Below, piece after piece: positions 1 to 8,233 of a stretch of 33,507 nucleotides of DNA (the stretch's first letter is position 1; every line of letters begins with the position of its first letter). The translations under genes were made by a program, and so were the position numbers. Origin of the DNA: an uncultured Oscillospiraceae bacterium (GTDB lineage: Bacteria; Bacillota; Clostridia; Oscillospirales; Oscillospiraceae); the NCBI GenBank assembly GCA_944386975.1, contig CALXDC010000032.1, positions 1-33,507 on the forward strand, in the 5' to 3' direction. Below the pieces are notes generated by a model. That model made no database searches. It worked only from the letters and a program-made list of their open reading frames with translations, and was not told where the DNA came from.

Positions 1-40
1 CTGTCACATTCTCGAAAGTACCAGGACAGATTTCCATGCT

Positions 41-74
41 AAAGTCTGTATTGTCAAAAGACGGTACAGACTTT
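41..74. repeat. 10-bp perfect inverted repeat upstream of the first ABC operon
   Basis: AAAGTCTGTA at 41-50 is mirrored exactly by TACAGACTTT at 65-74, with 14 bases between and two more T after the second arm. It lies 20 bases before the ATPase start. It could be a terminator of a gene left of the window (the right arm runs into five T) or an operator for a dimeric regulator controlling the operon. The arms are AT-rich, which is weak for a terminator. The sequence alone does not decide. Confidence 0.55.
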
Positions 75-93
75 TTCACTGGAGGAAAACAGC

Positions 94-762
94 ATGACGA
101 TTTTACAGACCAAGGATCTGAAAAAATACTACGGCGCCGGGGATACCCAGGTCAAGGCCCTGGACGGCGTGGATCTGAGCGTCGCGCAGGGGGAGTTTGT
201 GGCCATTGTGGGCACCTCCGGCTCCGGCAAGTCCACCCTGCTCCACATGCTGGGCGGGCTGGACCGGCCCACCTCGGGCACCGTCACTGTGGACGGAAAA
301 GACATCTTCGCTCTGAAAGACGAGGCCCTGACCATCTTCCGCCGCCGGAAGATCGGCTTTGTATTCCAGTCCTACAATCTGGTGCCGGTACTCAGCGTGT
401 GGGAAAATATCGTCCTGCCGGTGGAGCTGGACGGTGCCAAGGTGGACGAGGCCTATGTACAGGAGGTCATCGCCACCTTAGGGCTGGAGAAGAAGCTGCG
501 GAATCTGCCGAGCCAGCTCTCCGGCGGCCAGCAGCAGCGTGTGGCCATCGCCCGGGCCCTGGCCACCAAGCCTGCCATCCTTCTGGCCGACGAGCCCACC
601 GGCAACCTGGACAGCAAAACCAGCCAGGATGTGCTGAGCCTCATGAAGGTGACCGGCCAGAAGTTCGGACAGACCATGGTGATGATCACCCACAACGAGG
701 AGATCGCCCAGATGGCCGACCGCATCGTCCGCATCGAGGACGGGCGGATCGTGACGCGGTAA
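94..762 (+). CDS. ABC transporter ATP-binding protein (MacB/LolD type)
   Basis: This 222-residue nucleotide-binding subunit should energise the permease encoded 13 bases downstream. All ABC motifs are present: Walker A GTSGSGKST at residues 40-48, Q-loop Gln92, signature LSGGQ at 142-146, Walker B ILLADEP at 162-168, D-loop NLDS, and switch His200 in MITH. Length and the RRRKIGFVFQSYNL stretch are typical of the MacB/LolD/FtsE group, which pairs with FtsX-like permeases and in Firmicutes often exports or senses peptide antibiotics. The start has GGAGG at 81-85. No two-component pair adjoins it inside the window, so its control is unknown; the inverted repeat at 41-74 is the only candidate site. 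Confidence 0.95.
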   Translation: MTILQTKDLKKYYGAGDTQVKALDGVDLSVAQGEFVAIVGTSGSGKSTLLHMLGGLDRPTSGTVTVDGKDIFALKDEALTIFRRRKIGFVFQSYNLVPVLSVWENIVLPVELDGAKVDEAYVQEVIATLGLEKKLRNLPSQLSGGQQQRVAIARALATKPAILLADEPTGNLDSKTSQDVLSLMKVTGQKFGQTMVMITHNEEIAQMADRIVRIEDGRIVTR

Positions 763-775
763 GGGGGCGAAGGAC

Positions 776-3430
776 ATGAAAGTCTCCAACCGGGGCTGCA
801 TCCGCCGCCTGAGCCTGCGCACCCTTCTGGCCAGCCGCACCCGGAACATCGTGGCGGTGCTGGCCATCGCCCTGACGGCGGTGCTCTTTACGTCACTTTT
901 TACCATCGCCCTCTCCATCAACGAGGGAATCCAGCAGAACAACTTCCGCCAGGCCGGGGGCTGGTCCCATGGCACCTTCAAGTATCTGACGGAGGAACAG
1001 TTTGAGGAGTTGAAGGACGATCCTCTCATCGAGTCCTGGGGCCTGCGCCGGTTTGTAGGGATGCCCACAGAGGTGCCCTTCAACAAATCCCATGTGGAGA
1101 TCGGCTACTCCGACGCTAATCAGGCCCACTGGGGCTACTGCGACCCGGTGGAGGGCCGTCTCCCCCAGGAGGGGACCGACGAGGCCGCCACCGACACCCA
1201 TGTGCTGGAGCTGCTGGGGGTGGAGCCGGAGATCGGCGCCCAGTTTACCGTCACCTTTGAGGTGGACGGCCATACCACCACCCAGACCTTTACCCTCTGC
1301 GGCTGGTGGGAGTACGACGAGGCCGTGGTGGCCAACCATATCCTCATCCCCGAGAGCCGGGCAGACGCCATCCTGGCAGAGGTGGGAGTGACCCCGCCTG
1401 GAAGCGACGGCATGACCGGAAGTTGGAATCTGGATGTGATGCTGAAACACGGCGCCCGCTCCATCGCCGCCGACATGGAGGAAATTCTGGCAAACCACGG
1501 CTATCAGTCGGAGACCGCGGGAGAGAACTATATCTCCACCGGCGTCAACTGGGGCTACACCGGGGCGCAGCTCTCGGATAAGCTGGACCCCTTCGTGGTG
1601 GTCGTCATCGTGGGGGTACTGGCCCTCATTCTGCTCACCGGATATCTCATCATCTACAATGTGTTTCAGATCTCCGTGGCGGGGGACATCCGCTTTTACG
1701 GCCTTTTGAAAACCATCGGTACCACGCCCCGGCAGCTGCGGCGGATCATCCGCACCCAGGCGCTGCTGCTCTCCCTCATCGGCATCCCCATCGGCCTGCT
1801 GTTGGGCTGGCTGCTGGGCGGTGTGCTCACGCCTGTCATCACCGCCCAGCTCAACGCCGTGACCACCGTGGTCTCGGTCAGTCCTCTCCTCTTTGTGGGG
1901 GCAGCCCTGTTTGCCCTGGTGACGGTGCTCATCTCCTGCCGCCGCCCCGGCCGTCTGGCGGGCAAGGTCTCCCCGGTGGAGGCGGTGCGATACACCGAGG
2001 GCAAGGAGCTAAGGCGGAAGAGAAAACGGAACGGAAAGGGGGTGTCCCTGCTGTCCATGGCCTGGGCCAACCTGGGCCGCAGCCGGGGAAAGACCTTCAT
2101 TACGGTGCTGTCCCTGACCCTTGCCGTGGTGCTGCTGACCCTGACTGTGACCTTCACAGGCGGCTTTGATATGGACAAATATGTGGCCAACTTCACTGCT
2201 AGCGACTTTATCGTGGCTGATGCGGGCCAGTTCCAGACCGGCGGAGACTCCTTTAACGACGAGATGGGGGTGCCGGAGGAGGTGATCGACGCCGTAAATG
2301 CCCAGGGCGGTATCACCGGCAGCGGCCGCATCTACGGCAAGACCTCGCCTGCCCAGGAGTTCGTCACTGAGGAATACTATCGCGCCATGTGGGGGCGTTG
2401 GAACCCACAGGAGGTGGTGGACAGCATGGTAGCCTTCCAGGACCGCACCGAGGACGGTCTGCTGGCCGACCGGGTACAACTCTACGGCATGGAGCCCTTC
2501 GCCCTTGACCATCTGACGGTGCTGGAAGGAGATCTCTCCAAGCTGAACGACCCTGACGGAACCTACATTGCCGCTGTGTACAGTGACGATGACTACGGCA
2601 AGGCGGAGATGGACAGCCACTGGGCACGGCTGGGGGATACGGTGACCATCCGCTATGTGGAGGAGTTCGAATACTACAATCCCATCACCGGGGAAGTGTT
2701 CGGCCCCTTTGAGAATGTGCCGGAAGGCGTCCCTTACACGGACCGGGCGGTGAAGTACCGGGATGTGGACTACACCGTGGCCGCACTGGTGACGGTGCCA
2801 TTTGCTCTGAGCTACCGCTACTATGGCGCCGACGAGTTTATCATGGGGGCGGAGACGTTCCTGCGGGACACGGAGACCAACTCCGTCATGTACTACGCCT
2901 TCGACACCACCGATGAGGCCAATGCCGCGATGGAATCCTTCCTGACGGACTACACGGAGAATGTCAATCCCCAGTTTGACTACGAGAGTAAGACGACCTA
3001 TGCCGGGGAATTTGAGAGCGTCCGGAGTATGTACCTTCTGCTGGGGGGTGCTTTGAGCTTCATCGTGGGGCTGGTGGGCGTGCTGAATTTCTTCAACGCC
3101 ATCCTCACCGGCATCACCGCCCGCCGCCGGGAGCTGGCAGTGCTCCAGTCCATCGGCATGACGGGGCGGCAGCTCAGGACCATGCTGGCTCTGGAGGGAC
3201 TGTTCTATACGGTGGGTGCGGCGCTCCTGGCTCTGGTATTGACGGTGGTCACGGCGCCTGTTTTGGGTCCCGTCCTCAACGGGCTGATCTGGTTTTTCAC
3301 CTACCGCTTCACCATCTGGCCCATCGCCGTGGTACTGCCTCTGTTCGGGGCGCTGGGTGCCCTCATCCCCGTTTTGAGCTGCCGCGCCGCCCAGCGCTAT
3401 TCCGTGGTGGAGCGCCTGCGGCAGGAATAA
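776..3430 (+). CDS. FtsX-like ABC transporter permease, 884 residues
   Basis: Large permease partner of the preceding ATPase. The order is: N-terminal membrane segment (about residues 25-48), a long extracellular domain (about 50-270) of the MacB periplasmic-core kind, three membrane segments with the FtsX signature (about 275-400), a linker rich in Arg/Lys, a further membrane segment (about 440-460), a second large extracellular domain, and a second FtsX block (about 755-875) containing the GMTGRQLRTMLALEG-type cytoplasmic loop. The duplicated FtsX layout with two ectodomains is that of long Firmicutes permeases in peptide-antibiotic resistance or lipoprotein/lipid transport. The substrate cannot be read from the sequence. 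A terminator follows immediately, so the operon has two genes. Confidence 0.93.
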   Translation: MKVSNRGCIRRLSLRTLLASRTRNIVAVLAIALTAVLFTSLFTIALSINEGIQQNNFRQAGGWSHGTFKYLTEEQFEELKDDPLIESWGLRRFVGMPTEVPFNKSHVEIGYSDANQAHWGYCDPVEGRLPQEGTDEAATDTHVLELLGVEPEIGAQFTVTFEVDGHTTTQTFTLCGWWEYDEAVVANHILIPESRADAILAEVGVTPPGSDGMTGSWNLDVMLKHGARSIAADMEEILANHGYQSETAGENYISTGVNWGYTGAQLSDKLDPFVVVVIVGVLALILLTGYLIIYNVFQISVAGDIRFYGLLKTIGTTPRQLRRIIRTQALLLSLIGIPIGLLLGWLLGGVLTPVITAQLNAVTTVVSVSPLLFVGAALFALVTVLISCRRPGRLAGKVSPVEAVRYTEGKELRRKRKRNGKGVSLLSMAWANLGRSRGKTFITVLSLTLAVVLLTLTVTFTGGFDMDKYVANFTASDFIVADAGQFQTGGDSFNDEMGVPEEVIDAVNAQGGITGSGRIYGKTSPAQEFVTEEYYRAMWGRWNPQEVVDSMVAFQDRTEDGLLADRVQLYGMEPFALDHLTVLEGDLSKLNDPDGTYIAAVYSDDDYGKAEMDSHWARLGDTVTIRYVEEFEYYNPITGEVFGPFENVPEGVPYTDRAVKYRDVDYTVAALVTVPFALSYRYYGADEFIMGAETFLRDTETNSVMYYAFDTTDEANAAMESFLTDYTENVNPQFDYESKTTYAGEFESVRSMYLLLGGALSFIVGLVGVLNFFNAILTGITARRRELAVLQSIGMTGRQLRTMLALEGLFYTVGAALLALVLTVVTAPVLGPVLNGLIWFFTYRFTIWPIAVVLPLFGALGALIPVLSCRAAQRYSVVERLRQE

Positions 3431-3444
3431 GGAACCAAACACAA

Positions 3445-3492
3445 CAGCCATCCGCAGGAGAATGCAGCTTGCGGATGGCTGGCTTTTGTTTT
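3445..3492 (+). terminator. Rho-independent terminator of the ABC operon
   Basis: CAGCCATCCGC (3445-3455) pairs perfectly with GCGGATGGCTG (3471-3481) around a 15-base loop. It is followed by TTTTGTTTT, starting 15 bases after the permease stop. Confidence 0.85.
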
Positions 3493-3585
3493 CCGCGGCG
3501 TTTGCAGCCCGCGCCCCGCTGTGCTGCCGGCTCAGCTTGATCTCCTTGCAGCCGCAGCGCTGGTACCTGCAGGGGGATATCCCGC

Positions 3586-3614
3586 TTGACAGCTCCGCAT
3601 CTAATTGCTATATT
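3586..3614 (+). promoter_or_regulatory. Sigma-A-type promoter of the MarR-MATE operon, with a possible operator
   Basis: TTGACA (3586-3591), a 17-base spacer, then TATATT (3609-3614). The arms CTAAT (3601-3605) and ATTAG (3612-3616) form an imperfect AT-rich palindrome over the -10 box. That is where a MarR protein would bind to repress its own operon; this role is inferred. Confidence 0.8.
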
Positions 3615-3650
3615 AGTACGAGTAACGGACCAATGAAAGGGGCGGCTGCC

Positions 3651-4082
3651 ATGGAGAATGGGGATTTTGAAAAACGCTTTGAGGAAGCTTTTCAGAAAAT
3701 GGATCGGGCCTATGAGCGGTATGCGCGAGCCTGTGGGATGACCTACTCCTCTCTGGCGTTGCTCCAGCTTATCTGGGAGCGCCAGCCCTGCACCCAAAAG
3801 CAGCTTTGCGAGCTCACCATGCTGCCCAAGCAGACGATCAACACCATTGTCATGTCCTTTTACAAGCAGGGGCTTTTGGAGATGCTGGAGCTGCCGGAGG
3901 ACCGGCGGCACAAGACTCTTCTCCTCAGCGAAAAGGGCAGGGAACTGACCGGCCGGATTTTGCCGAAAATCAGCCGTGCGGAGAGCCGCAGCATCCACCA
4001 ATTTTCCGTGGAGGAGAAGGAGACCTTCTTCCGCCTTTTGGAGCGGTTTGCCGCCGCCTTCTGTGAGGAACTAACCCACTGA
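3651..4082 (+). CDS. MarR family transcriptional regulator
   Basis: 143 residues, the usual length for MarR. A winged helix-turn-helix is visible: LALLQLIWERQPCTQKQLCE, then LPKQTINTIVMSFYKQGLLE as recognition helix, then the wing ELPEDRRHKTLLLSEKG. The C-terminal helix supplies dimer contacts. I chose ATG 3651 because AAAGGGG lies at about 3637-3642, the promoter lies just upstream, and the family's N-terminus begins here; an in-frame ATG at 3633 is too close to the +1. It sits upstream of a MATE pump in the same direction, so it probably represses itself and the pump until a toxic ligand binds. Confidence 0.93.
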   Translation: MENGDFEKRFEEAFQKMDRAYERYARACGMTYSSLALLQLIWERQPCTQKQLCELTMLPKQTINTIVMSFYKQGLLEMLELPEDRRHKTLLLSEKGRELTGRILPKISRAESRSIHQFSVEEKETFFRLLERFAAAFCEELTH

Positions 4083-4088
4083 CTTCTG

Positions 4089-4116
4089 CTCCCACAGCGA
4101 TGTGGGAGACATTTTT
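4089..4116 (+). terminator. Hairpin plus T-run between marR and the MATE gene
   Basis: CTCCCACA (4089-4096), loop GCGA, TGTGGGAG (4101-4108), then AC and five T. It lies seven bases after the MarR stop and 43 bases before the MATE start. It may end or attenuate transcription into the pump gene. Confidence 0.6.
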
Positions 4117-4158
4117 CTCCATATAGTCCGAAATACAGACTGATTCAAGGAGAATACC

Positions 4159-5487
4159 ATGAAGATTCAACTGTCTGATCACTTTACCTATCAAAAATTG
4201 CTCCGGCTTACTTTGCCGTCCATGGTGATGCTGGTAGTTACCAGTATTTATAGCGTGGTGGATGGATTTTTTGTCTCCAACTATGTGGGCAAGACTCCGT
4301 TTGCGGCGGTCAATCTCATCATGCCCTTTCTCATGGTCATAGGCTCCATCGGCTTTATGATGGGCACCGGCGGAGGGGCGCTTATCGCCAAGACCCTGGG
4401 GGAAGGTCGTCCCGAGAGGGCCAACCGGATCTTCTCCATGGTGGTATATCTGTCCGTCGCGTTCGGTGTCGTGCTGATGGCGCTGGGACTTTTGTTTCTG
4501 CGGCCGGTGGCCTGCTTTTTGGGGGCAGGCGATGAGCTGCTGGAAAACTGCGTCCGGTATGGCCGGGTCGTTTTGCTGGCCACTCCCGCCTATATCCTGC
4601 AGTTTGAGTTTCAATGCCTTTTTGCCACCGCGAACAAGCCCGGTTTGGGCCTGTTCATTACCGTAGCGGCGGGACTGACAAACGCCGTGCTGGACGCCCT
4701 GTTTGTGGCGGTTCTGCCCTGGGGCCTGGAGGGCGCGGCGGCAGCTACCGCCATCGGGCAGTGTGTGGGCGGGATTTTACCGCTGATTTACTTTGCCGGG
4801 GAAAACGGAAGCCTGCTCCGGCTGGGCAGGGCGAGCTTTGACGGCAGGGCGCTGCTTCAGGTGTGTCTCAACGGCTCCTCGGAGATGCTCAGCAACATTG
4901 CTGCCTCGGTCGTGGGCATGCTCTACAACCTTCAGCTGCTGCGTTACATTGGGGAGAACGGCGTGGCGGCCTACGGGGTGCTGATGTATCTGAGCATGGT
5001 ATTCAACGCCATTTTTATCGGATTCTCCGTGGGGGTGGCCCCGGTGGTCAGTTATCACTACGGAGCCGGAAATCAGGCGGAGTTTCGAAATATGAAACGG
5101 AGGTGCTTCGCCACGGTTGCGGCCTTTTCCGGGACGATGTTTGTTCTGGCCTTGCTGCTGGCAAAGCCGCTGGCCGCGCTGTTCGTGGGGTACGATCGGG
5201 AGCTGTTTGATTTGACTGCGCACGCATTTCTGATTTATTCCGGTTCCTTTTTGTTTTTTGGTTTTACCATCTATACCTCTTCCTTTTTTACCGCACTCAA
5301 CAACGGTCCCGTCTCGGCTGCGGTGTCCTTTCTGCGTACCCTGGTATTTCAGGTGGCGGCAGTGTTCCTAATGCCGCTTCTCATGGATATGGAGGGCATC
5401 TGGTGGTCGGTGGCCGTGGCGGAGCTGCTGGCGCTGTGTGCCTCCCTGTGCTTTCTGAAGGGATTTCAAAAGCAGTACGGATATTGA
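4159..5487 (+). CDS. MATE family efflux transporter
   Basis: 442 residues with 12 predicted membrane segments in two homologous bundles, a typical MATE length. It begins with a short cytoplasmic tail, then a first helix containing LTLPSMVMLVVTSIYSVVDG and FFVSNYVGKTPFAAVN, the hallmark start of the clostridial NorM/MepA-like branch. Such proteins export cationic drugs or dyes against a Na+ or H+ gradient. AAGGAG at 4147-4152 supports ATG 4159. It follows a MarR regulator, the classic arrangement for a ligand-induced drug pump (compare mepR-mepA). The substrate is not predictable. Confidence 0.94.
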   Translation: MKIQLSDHFTYQKLLRLTLPSMVMLVVTSIYSVVDGFFVSNYVGKTPFAAVNLIMPFLMVIGSIGFMMGTGGGALIAKTLGEGRPERANRIFSMVVYLSVAFGVVLMALGLLFLRPVACFLGAGDELLENCVRYGRVVLLATPAYILQFEFQCLFATANKPGLGLFITVAAGLTNAVLDALFVAVLPWGLEGAAAATAIGQCVGGILPLIYFAGENGSLLRLGRASFDGRALLQVCLNGSSEMLSNIAASVVGMLYNLQLLRYIGENGVAAYGVLMYLSMVFNAIFIGFSVGVAPVVSYHYGAGNQAEFRNMKRRCFATVAAFSGTMFVLALLLAKPLAALFVGYDRELFDLTAHAFLIYSGSFLFFGFTIYTSSFFTALNNGPVSAAVSFLRTLVFQVAAVFLMPLLMDMEGIWWSVAVAELLALCASLCFLKGFQKQYGY

Positions 5488-5591
5488 GAAGATTTTTTCC
5501 CGCTTTTGGGCGAAGTGAGACAGGGCGTCCATTTTTCTTGTAAAATTTATATCGGAATATCATGTTGAACGAACCGATGGCTCTCTGAGCA

Positions 5592-5782
5592 GATGCTCTG
5601 TGCGGAGCTGGAGCGGTGCAAGCAGCGGGTGCAGACCGGGCTGGCGGTCCTGGCGGGCTTTCACTGCGGCGTTGGCCCCTGCTTTTATCGGCCTCATCGT
5701 TTATCTGTTGGTTCGTGGAAACTATGCCAACCTGAGATGTCCGCAGTATAGCGCTCCGGTGGAGCTGGATTGGAAGGTCTGA
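5592..5782 (+). pseudogene. Remnant of a small membrane/zinc-ribbon protein
   Basis: One frame (from GTG 5600) reads APAFIGLIVYLLVRGNYANL followed by RCPQYSAPVE, which resembles the membrane segment and first zinc-knuckle of PLDc_N/zinc-ribbon membrane proteins; the second Cys of CPxC is Tyr here. The N-terminal part reads better in another frame (from ATG 5592: MLCAELERCKQRVQTGLAVL), so the two pieces are out of phase by a frameshift near 5660. The frame stops soon after the knuckle, before a second CxxC could appear. I take it as decayed. The family assignment is from resemblance only. Confidence 0.35.
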
Positions 5783-6019
5783 ATCAGGACGGCTTCCGTG
5801 CCCACGCCCTGCGCTATGACTACTGCAATGGCAGCAATACAGAGCACTACTTCCTTGGCTGTGTTCCCGGGGGCGGAAATTCCTCCCATTCCGGCTTCGG
5901 CCAGTCTGCCGGTATTTTTGCCTGTCGTGTGCCGAAAGCTGATGCGCTCCGGGAGAGCCATCGGGGGGCGTGGATGCCTTCCCGGTAGTCACAGCGCAGA
6001 GCAGGTATAGATTTTGAGC
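5783..6019. other. Stretch with no recognisable gene
   Basis: All frames here give short, low-complexity translations with no family resemblance. One leftward frame contains a hydrophobic run (AKEVVLCIAAIAVVIAQGVG), but no start or ribosome binding site supports it. Together with the remnant upstream it looks like decayed coding DNA. Confidence 0.4.
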
Positions 6020-6051
6020 ATAACAAGTTATTCTGCATAGGTATTTGTTAT
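6020..6051. promoter_or_regulatory. Inverted repeat (operator candidate) at the promoter of the acetyltransferase operon
   Basis: ATAACAA (6020-6026) and TTGTTAT (6045-6051) are exact inverted copies 18 bases apart. The right copy overlaps the -35 box. The left copy is also half of a near-perfect palindrome, ATAACAAGTTAT (6020-6031). The layout fits a dimeric or tetrameric regulator, and the LysR protein encoded at the far end of the cluster is the natural candidate. Confidence 0.6.
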
Positions 6052-6073
6052 TTTGACCTTTGCGTGATACAAT
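6045..6073 (+). promoter_or_regulatory. Promoter of the acetyltransferase-reductase-hydrolase operon
   Basis: TTGTTA (6045-6050), a 17-base spacer, and TACAAT (6068-6073). The AGGAG at 6096-6100 and ATG 6107 follow at normal distances. Confidence 0.7.
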
Positions 6074-6106
6074 GACGTCAGAAATCTTGTATGTCAGGAG
6101 CATCCC

Positions 6107-6687
6107 ATGGATTTGACGGCATTTCTGGAGCATTTAAACAGCGGAAAGCCTGTGCAGGGGGAAGCGAGGCTCATCTGTTCATGCACGGCGTCAGTCAGGA
6201 GGCGCTGCGCCTCACCGCGGAGATCAACGGCAGCTACCATACGCCCGAGGAGCTGCGGACCCTCTTCTCCCAGCTGATCGGCCGCCCGGTGGATGAAACC
6301 TTCGGCCTGTTCCCGCCCTTCTATACCGACTGTGGAAAGAACATCCACATTGGGAGGCACGTGTTCATCAATATGGGCTGCAAGTTTCAGGACCAGGGCG
6401 GAATTTTCATTGGAGACGGCGCCCTCATCGGCCACAATGTGGTGTTGGCGACCCTGAACCACGCCGACTCGCCTCGGGACCGGGCCACCATGCTTCCGGC
6501 TCCCATCCGCATTGGCCGAAATGTCTGGATCGGCGCCAGCGCCACCGTGCTGCCGGGCGTGACCATCGGGGACGGCGCCATTGTGGCGGCCGGGGCGGTA
6601 GTGACCAAGGACGTACCGGAAAACACCATCGTGGGCGGCGTGCCCGCACGTATTATACGGACCATCAATGAGGAGGAGCGGCAATGA
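6107..6687 (+). CDS. Maltose/galactoside O-acetyltransferase (hexapeptide repeat), frameshifted near the 5' end
   Basis: The family's N-terminus [16 protein letters not shown] starts at ATG 6107, six bases after AGGAG. The rest of the protein ([15 protein letters not shown] onward) continues in a different frame, so one base is missing at about 6150-6160. From there the reading frame is intact: the maltose acetyltransferase N-terminal domain, then left-handed beta-helix hexapeptide repeats ([38 protein letters not shown]) with the catalytic His in TLNH. Such enzymes transfer acetyl from acetyl-CoA to sugars, and the fold is a trimer. A shortened product from ATG 6181 (168 residues) might still fold. 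An ATG at 6091 opens the downstream frame but lacks the family N-terminus. First gene of a five-gene operon; it overlaps the next by ATGA. Confidence 0.8.
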
Positions 6688-7223
6688 ACAGGAAGGTTTT
6701 GGTGATCTCCACCAGCCCCCGGAAGGGCGGCAATTCGGATACTCTGGCAGACGCCTTTGCCCAAGGCGCCCGAGAGGCGGGAAACGCGGTGGAAAAGGTT
6801 GCTCTGTATGACAAGACCATCGGATTTTGTAAAGGATGTCTCACCTGCGTCAAGACCCGGCGCTGCACCATCCACGACGATGTAAACGCCATTGTCCGGC
6901 AGATGCTGACGGCGGATGTGCTGGTGTTTGCCACCCCCATTTATTATTACGGGATGTGCGGCCAGATGAAAACCCTGCTGGACCGGTCCAACCCGTTGTA
7001 TTCTGCGGACTACTGCTTCCGGGAGGTCTATCTGCTGGCAGCGGCGGCGGAGGAGGACGAGCACACGGTGGATGGGACGGTCACCGGTATTACGGGTTGG
7101 ATCGACTGCTTCGAAAAGGCGCGCCTGGCCGGTACGGTCTTTGCCGGCGGCGTCAACGCCGTGGGCGACATTCAGAACCATTCTGCGGTACAGAAGGCCT
7201 GGGAGATGGGCAGAAATCTATAG
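6684..7223 (+). CDS. NADPH-dependent FMN reductase / flavodoxin-fold oxidoreductase
   Basis: 179 residues with a flavodoxin-like fold. The N-terminal [14 protein letters not shown] loop binds the FMN phosphate, and [19 protein letters not shown] is the second FMN-binding segment typical of the iron-sulfur flavoprotein/NADPH-dependent FMN reductase group. [18 protein letters not shown] carries a Cys-x2-Cys-x2-Cys pattern seen in clostridial members. Known relatives reduce quinones, nitro compounds or flavins; here it probably supplies reductive detoxification. The start overlaps the previous stop, indicating translational coupling. Confidence 0.9.
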   Translation: MNRKVLVISTSPRKGGNSDTLADAFAQGAREAGNAVEKVALYDKTIGFCKGCLTCVKTRRCTIHDDVNAIVRQMLTADVLVFATPIYYYGMCGQMKTLLDRSNPLYSADYCFREVYLLAAAAEEDEHTVDGTVTGITGWIDCFEKARLAGTVFAGGVNAVGDIQNHSAVQKAWEMGRNL

Positions 7224-7236
7224 GGAGGTATCAGAG

Positions 7237-8211
7237 ATGAATTCCAAATATGACGGCTATTCCTTCCCCCTGCGGGATAGCGTTCAGCGGGAAAAGGTGC
7301 GCTTTCACAACCGCTACGGCATTGCGCTGGCGGGAGATTTGTACCTGCCCCGTGGAGCCGCAGGGAAACTGTCCGCTGTGGCGGTGGCCGGACCCTTTGG
7401 AGCGGTGAAGGAGCAGTGCGCCGGACTCTACGCTGAGGAGCTGGCTTCCCGGGGGTTTGCCGCCCTGGCCTTCGATCCCTCCTTCATCGGAGAGAGCGGC
7501 GGTGAGGCGCGGAATGTGGCCTCTCCAGACGTCAACACCGAGGACTTTTCCGCTGCGGTGGACTTTCTCTCCACCCGGGACTTCGTGGACGGGGAGCAGG
7601 TGGGAATTCTGGGTATCTGCGGCTTTGGCGGCATGGCCCTGAACGCCGCCGCCATGGACACTCGGATCAAGGCTACCGTCACCGCCACCATGTACGACAT
7701 GACCCGGGTGAACGCCAAAGGCTACTTTGACGCCGCAGACAGCGCCGACGCCCGGTATGAGACCAAAAGAGCCCTCAACGCCCAGCGGACGGCGGACTAC
7801 AAAAGCGGCGATTACGCCCGGGCGGGCGGCGTGGTGGACCCGCTGCCGGAGGACGCCCCCTTCTTCGTGAAGGACTACTATGACTACTACAAGACGGAGC
7901 GGGGCTATACGGAGCGGTCTCTCAACTCCAATGGCGGCTGGAACGTGACCTCGTCGTTGTCCTTTCTCAATATGCCCATCCTGCGCTACTCGAGTGAAAT
8001 CCGCAGCGCTGTGCTGGTGATCCACGGGGAGAAGGCCCACTCCTGCTATTTCAGCAAGGACGCCTTTGCCGACATGGTGCAGGGCAACCCCTATGCCGGC
8101 AACAAGGAACTGCTTCTCATTCCCGGCGCGGTCCACACCGACCTCTATGACCGGAAGGACGTCATCCCCTTTGACAGGATTCAGCAGTTTTTCCAACAGT
8201 ATTTGAAATAA
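7237..8211 (+). CDS. Alpha/beta hydrolase, dienelactone hydrolase-like, with Cys nucleophile
   Basis: 324 residues from ATG 7237, preceded by GGGAGGT (7223-7229). Core strands and an oxyanion region (AVAGPFGAVKEQ) come first, then the nucleophile elbow GICGFGG with Cys128 where Ser is usual, a helical cap (about 150-245), a probable acid at Glu265 (HGEKAHS), and catalytic His300 (GAVHTDLYD). A Cys elbow is known in dienelactone hydrolases and in the YcjY-like branch often found beside flavin reductases and cupins. It probably cleaves a small ester or lactone; the substrate is unknown. Confidence 0.88.
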   Translation: MNSKYDGYSFPLRDSVQREKVRFHNRYGIALAGDLYLPRGAAGKLSAVAVAGPFGAVKEQCAGLYAEELASRGFAALAFDPSFIGESGGEARNVASPDVNTEDFSAAVDFLSTRDFVDGEQVGILGICGFGGMALNAAAMDTRIKATVTATMYDMTRVNAKGYFDAADSADARYETKRALNAQRTADYKSGDYARAGGVVDPLPEDAPFFVKDYYDYYKTERGYTERSLNSNGGWNVTSSLSFLNMPILRYSSEIRSAVLVIHGEKAHSCYFSKDAFADMVQGNPYAGNKELLLIPGAVHTDLYDRKDVIPFDRIQQFFQQYLK

Positions 8212-8233
8212 GCAGGACCGGGAGGTATGGGAT

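Noticed and set aside
36-779. A 247-residue open frame over the first ATPase gene
   Set aside because: It is a shadow of the ATPase: Arg/Gly/His-rich, no domain, and no ribosome binding site of its own.
2009-3451. Long leftward open frame opposite the permease
   Set aside because: Antisense shadow of codon-biased GC-rich DNA; His/Gln/Gly-rich with no family pattern or start signal.
5722-5961. Leftward frame with a hydrophobic stretch near 5840
   Set aside because: No start or ribosome site and no recognisable family; the surrounding DNA is decayed.
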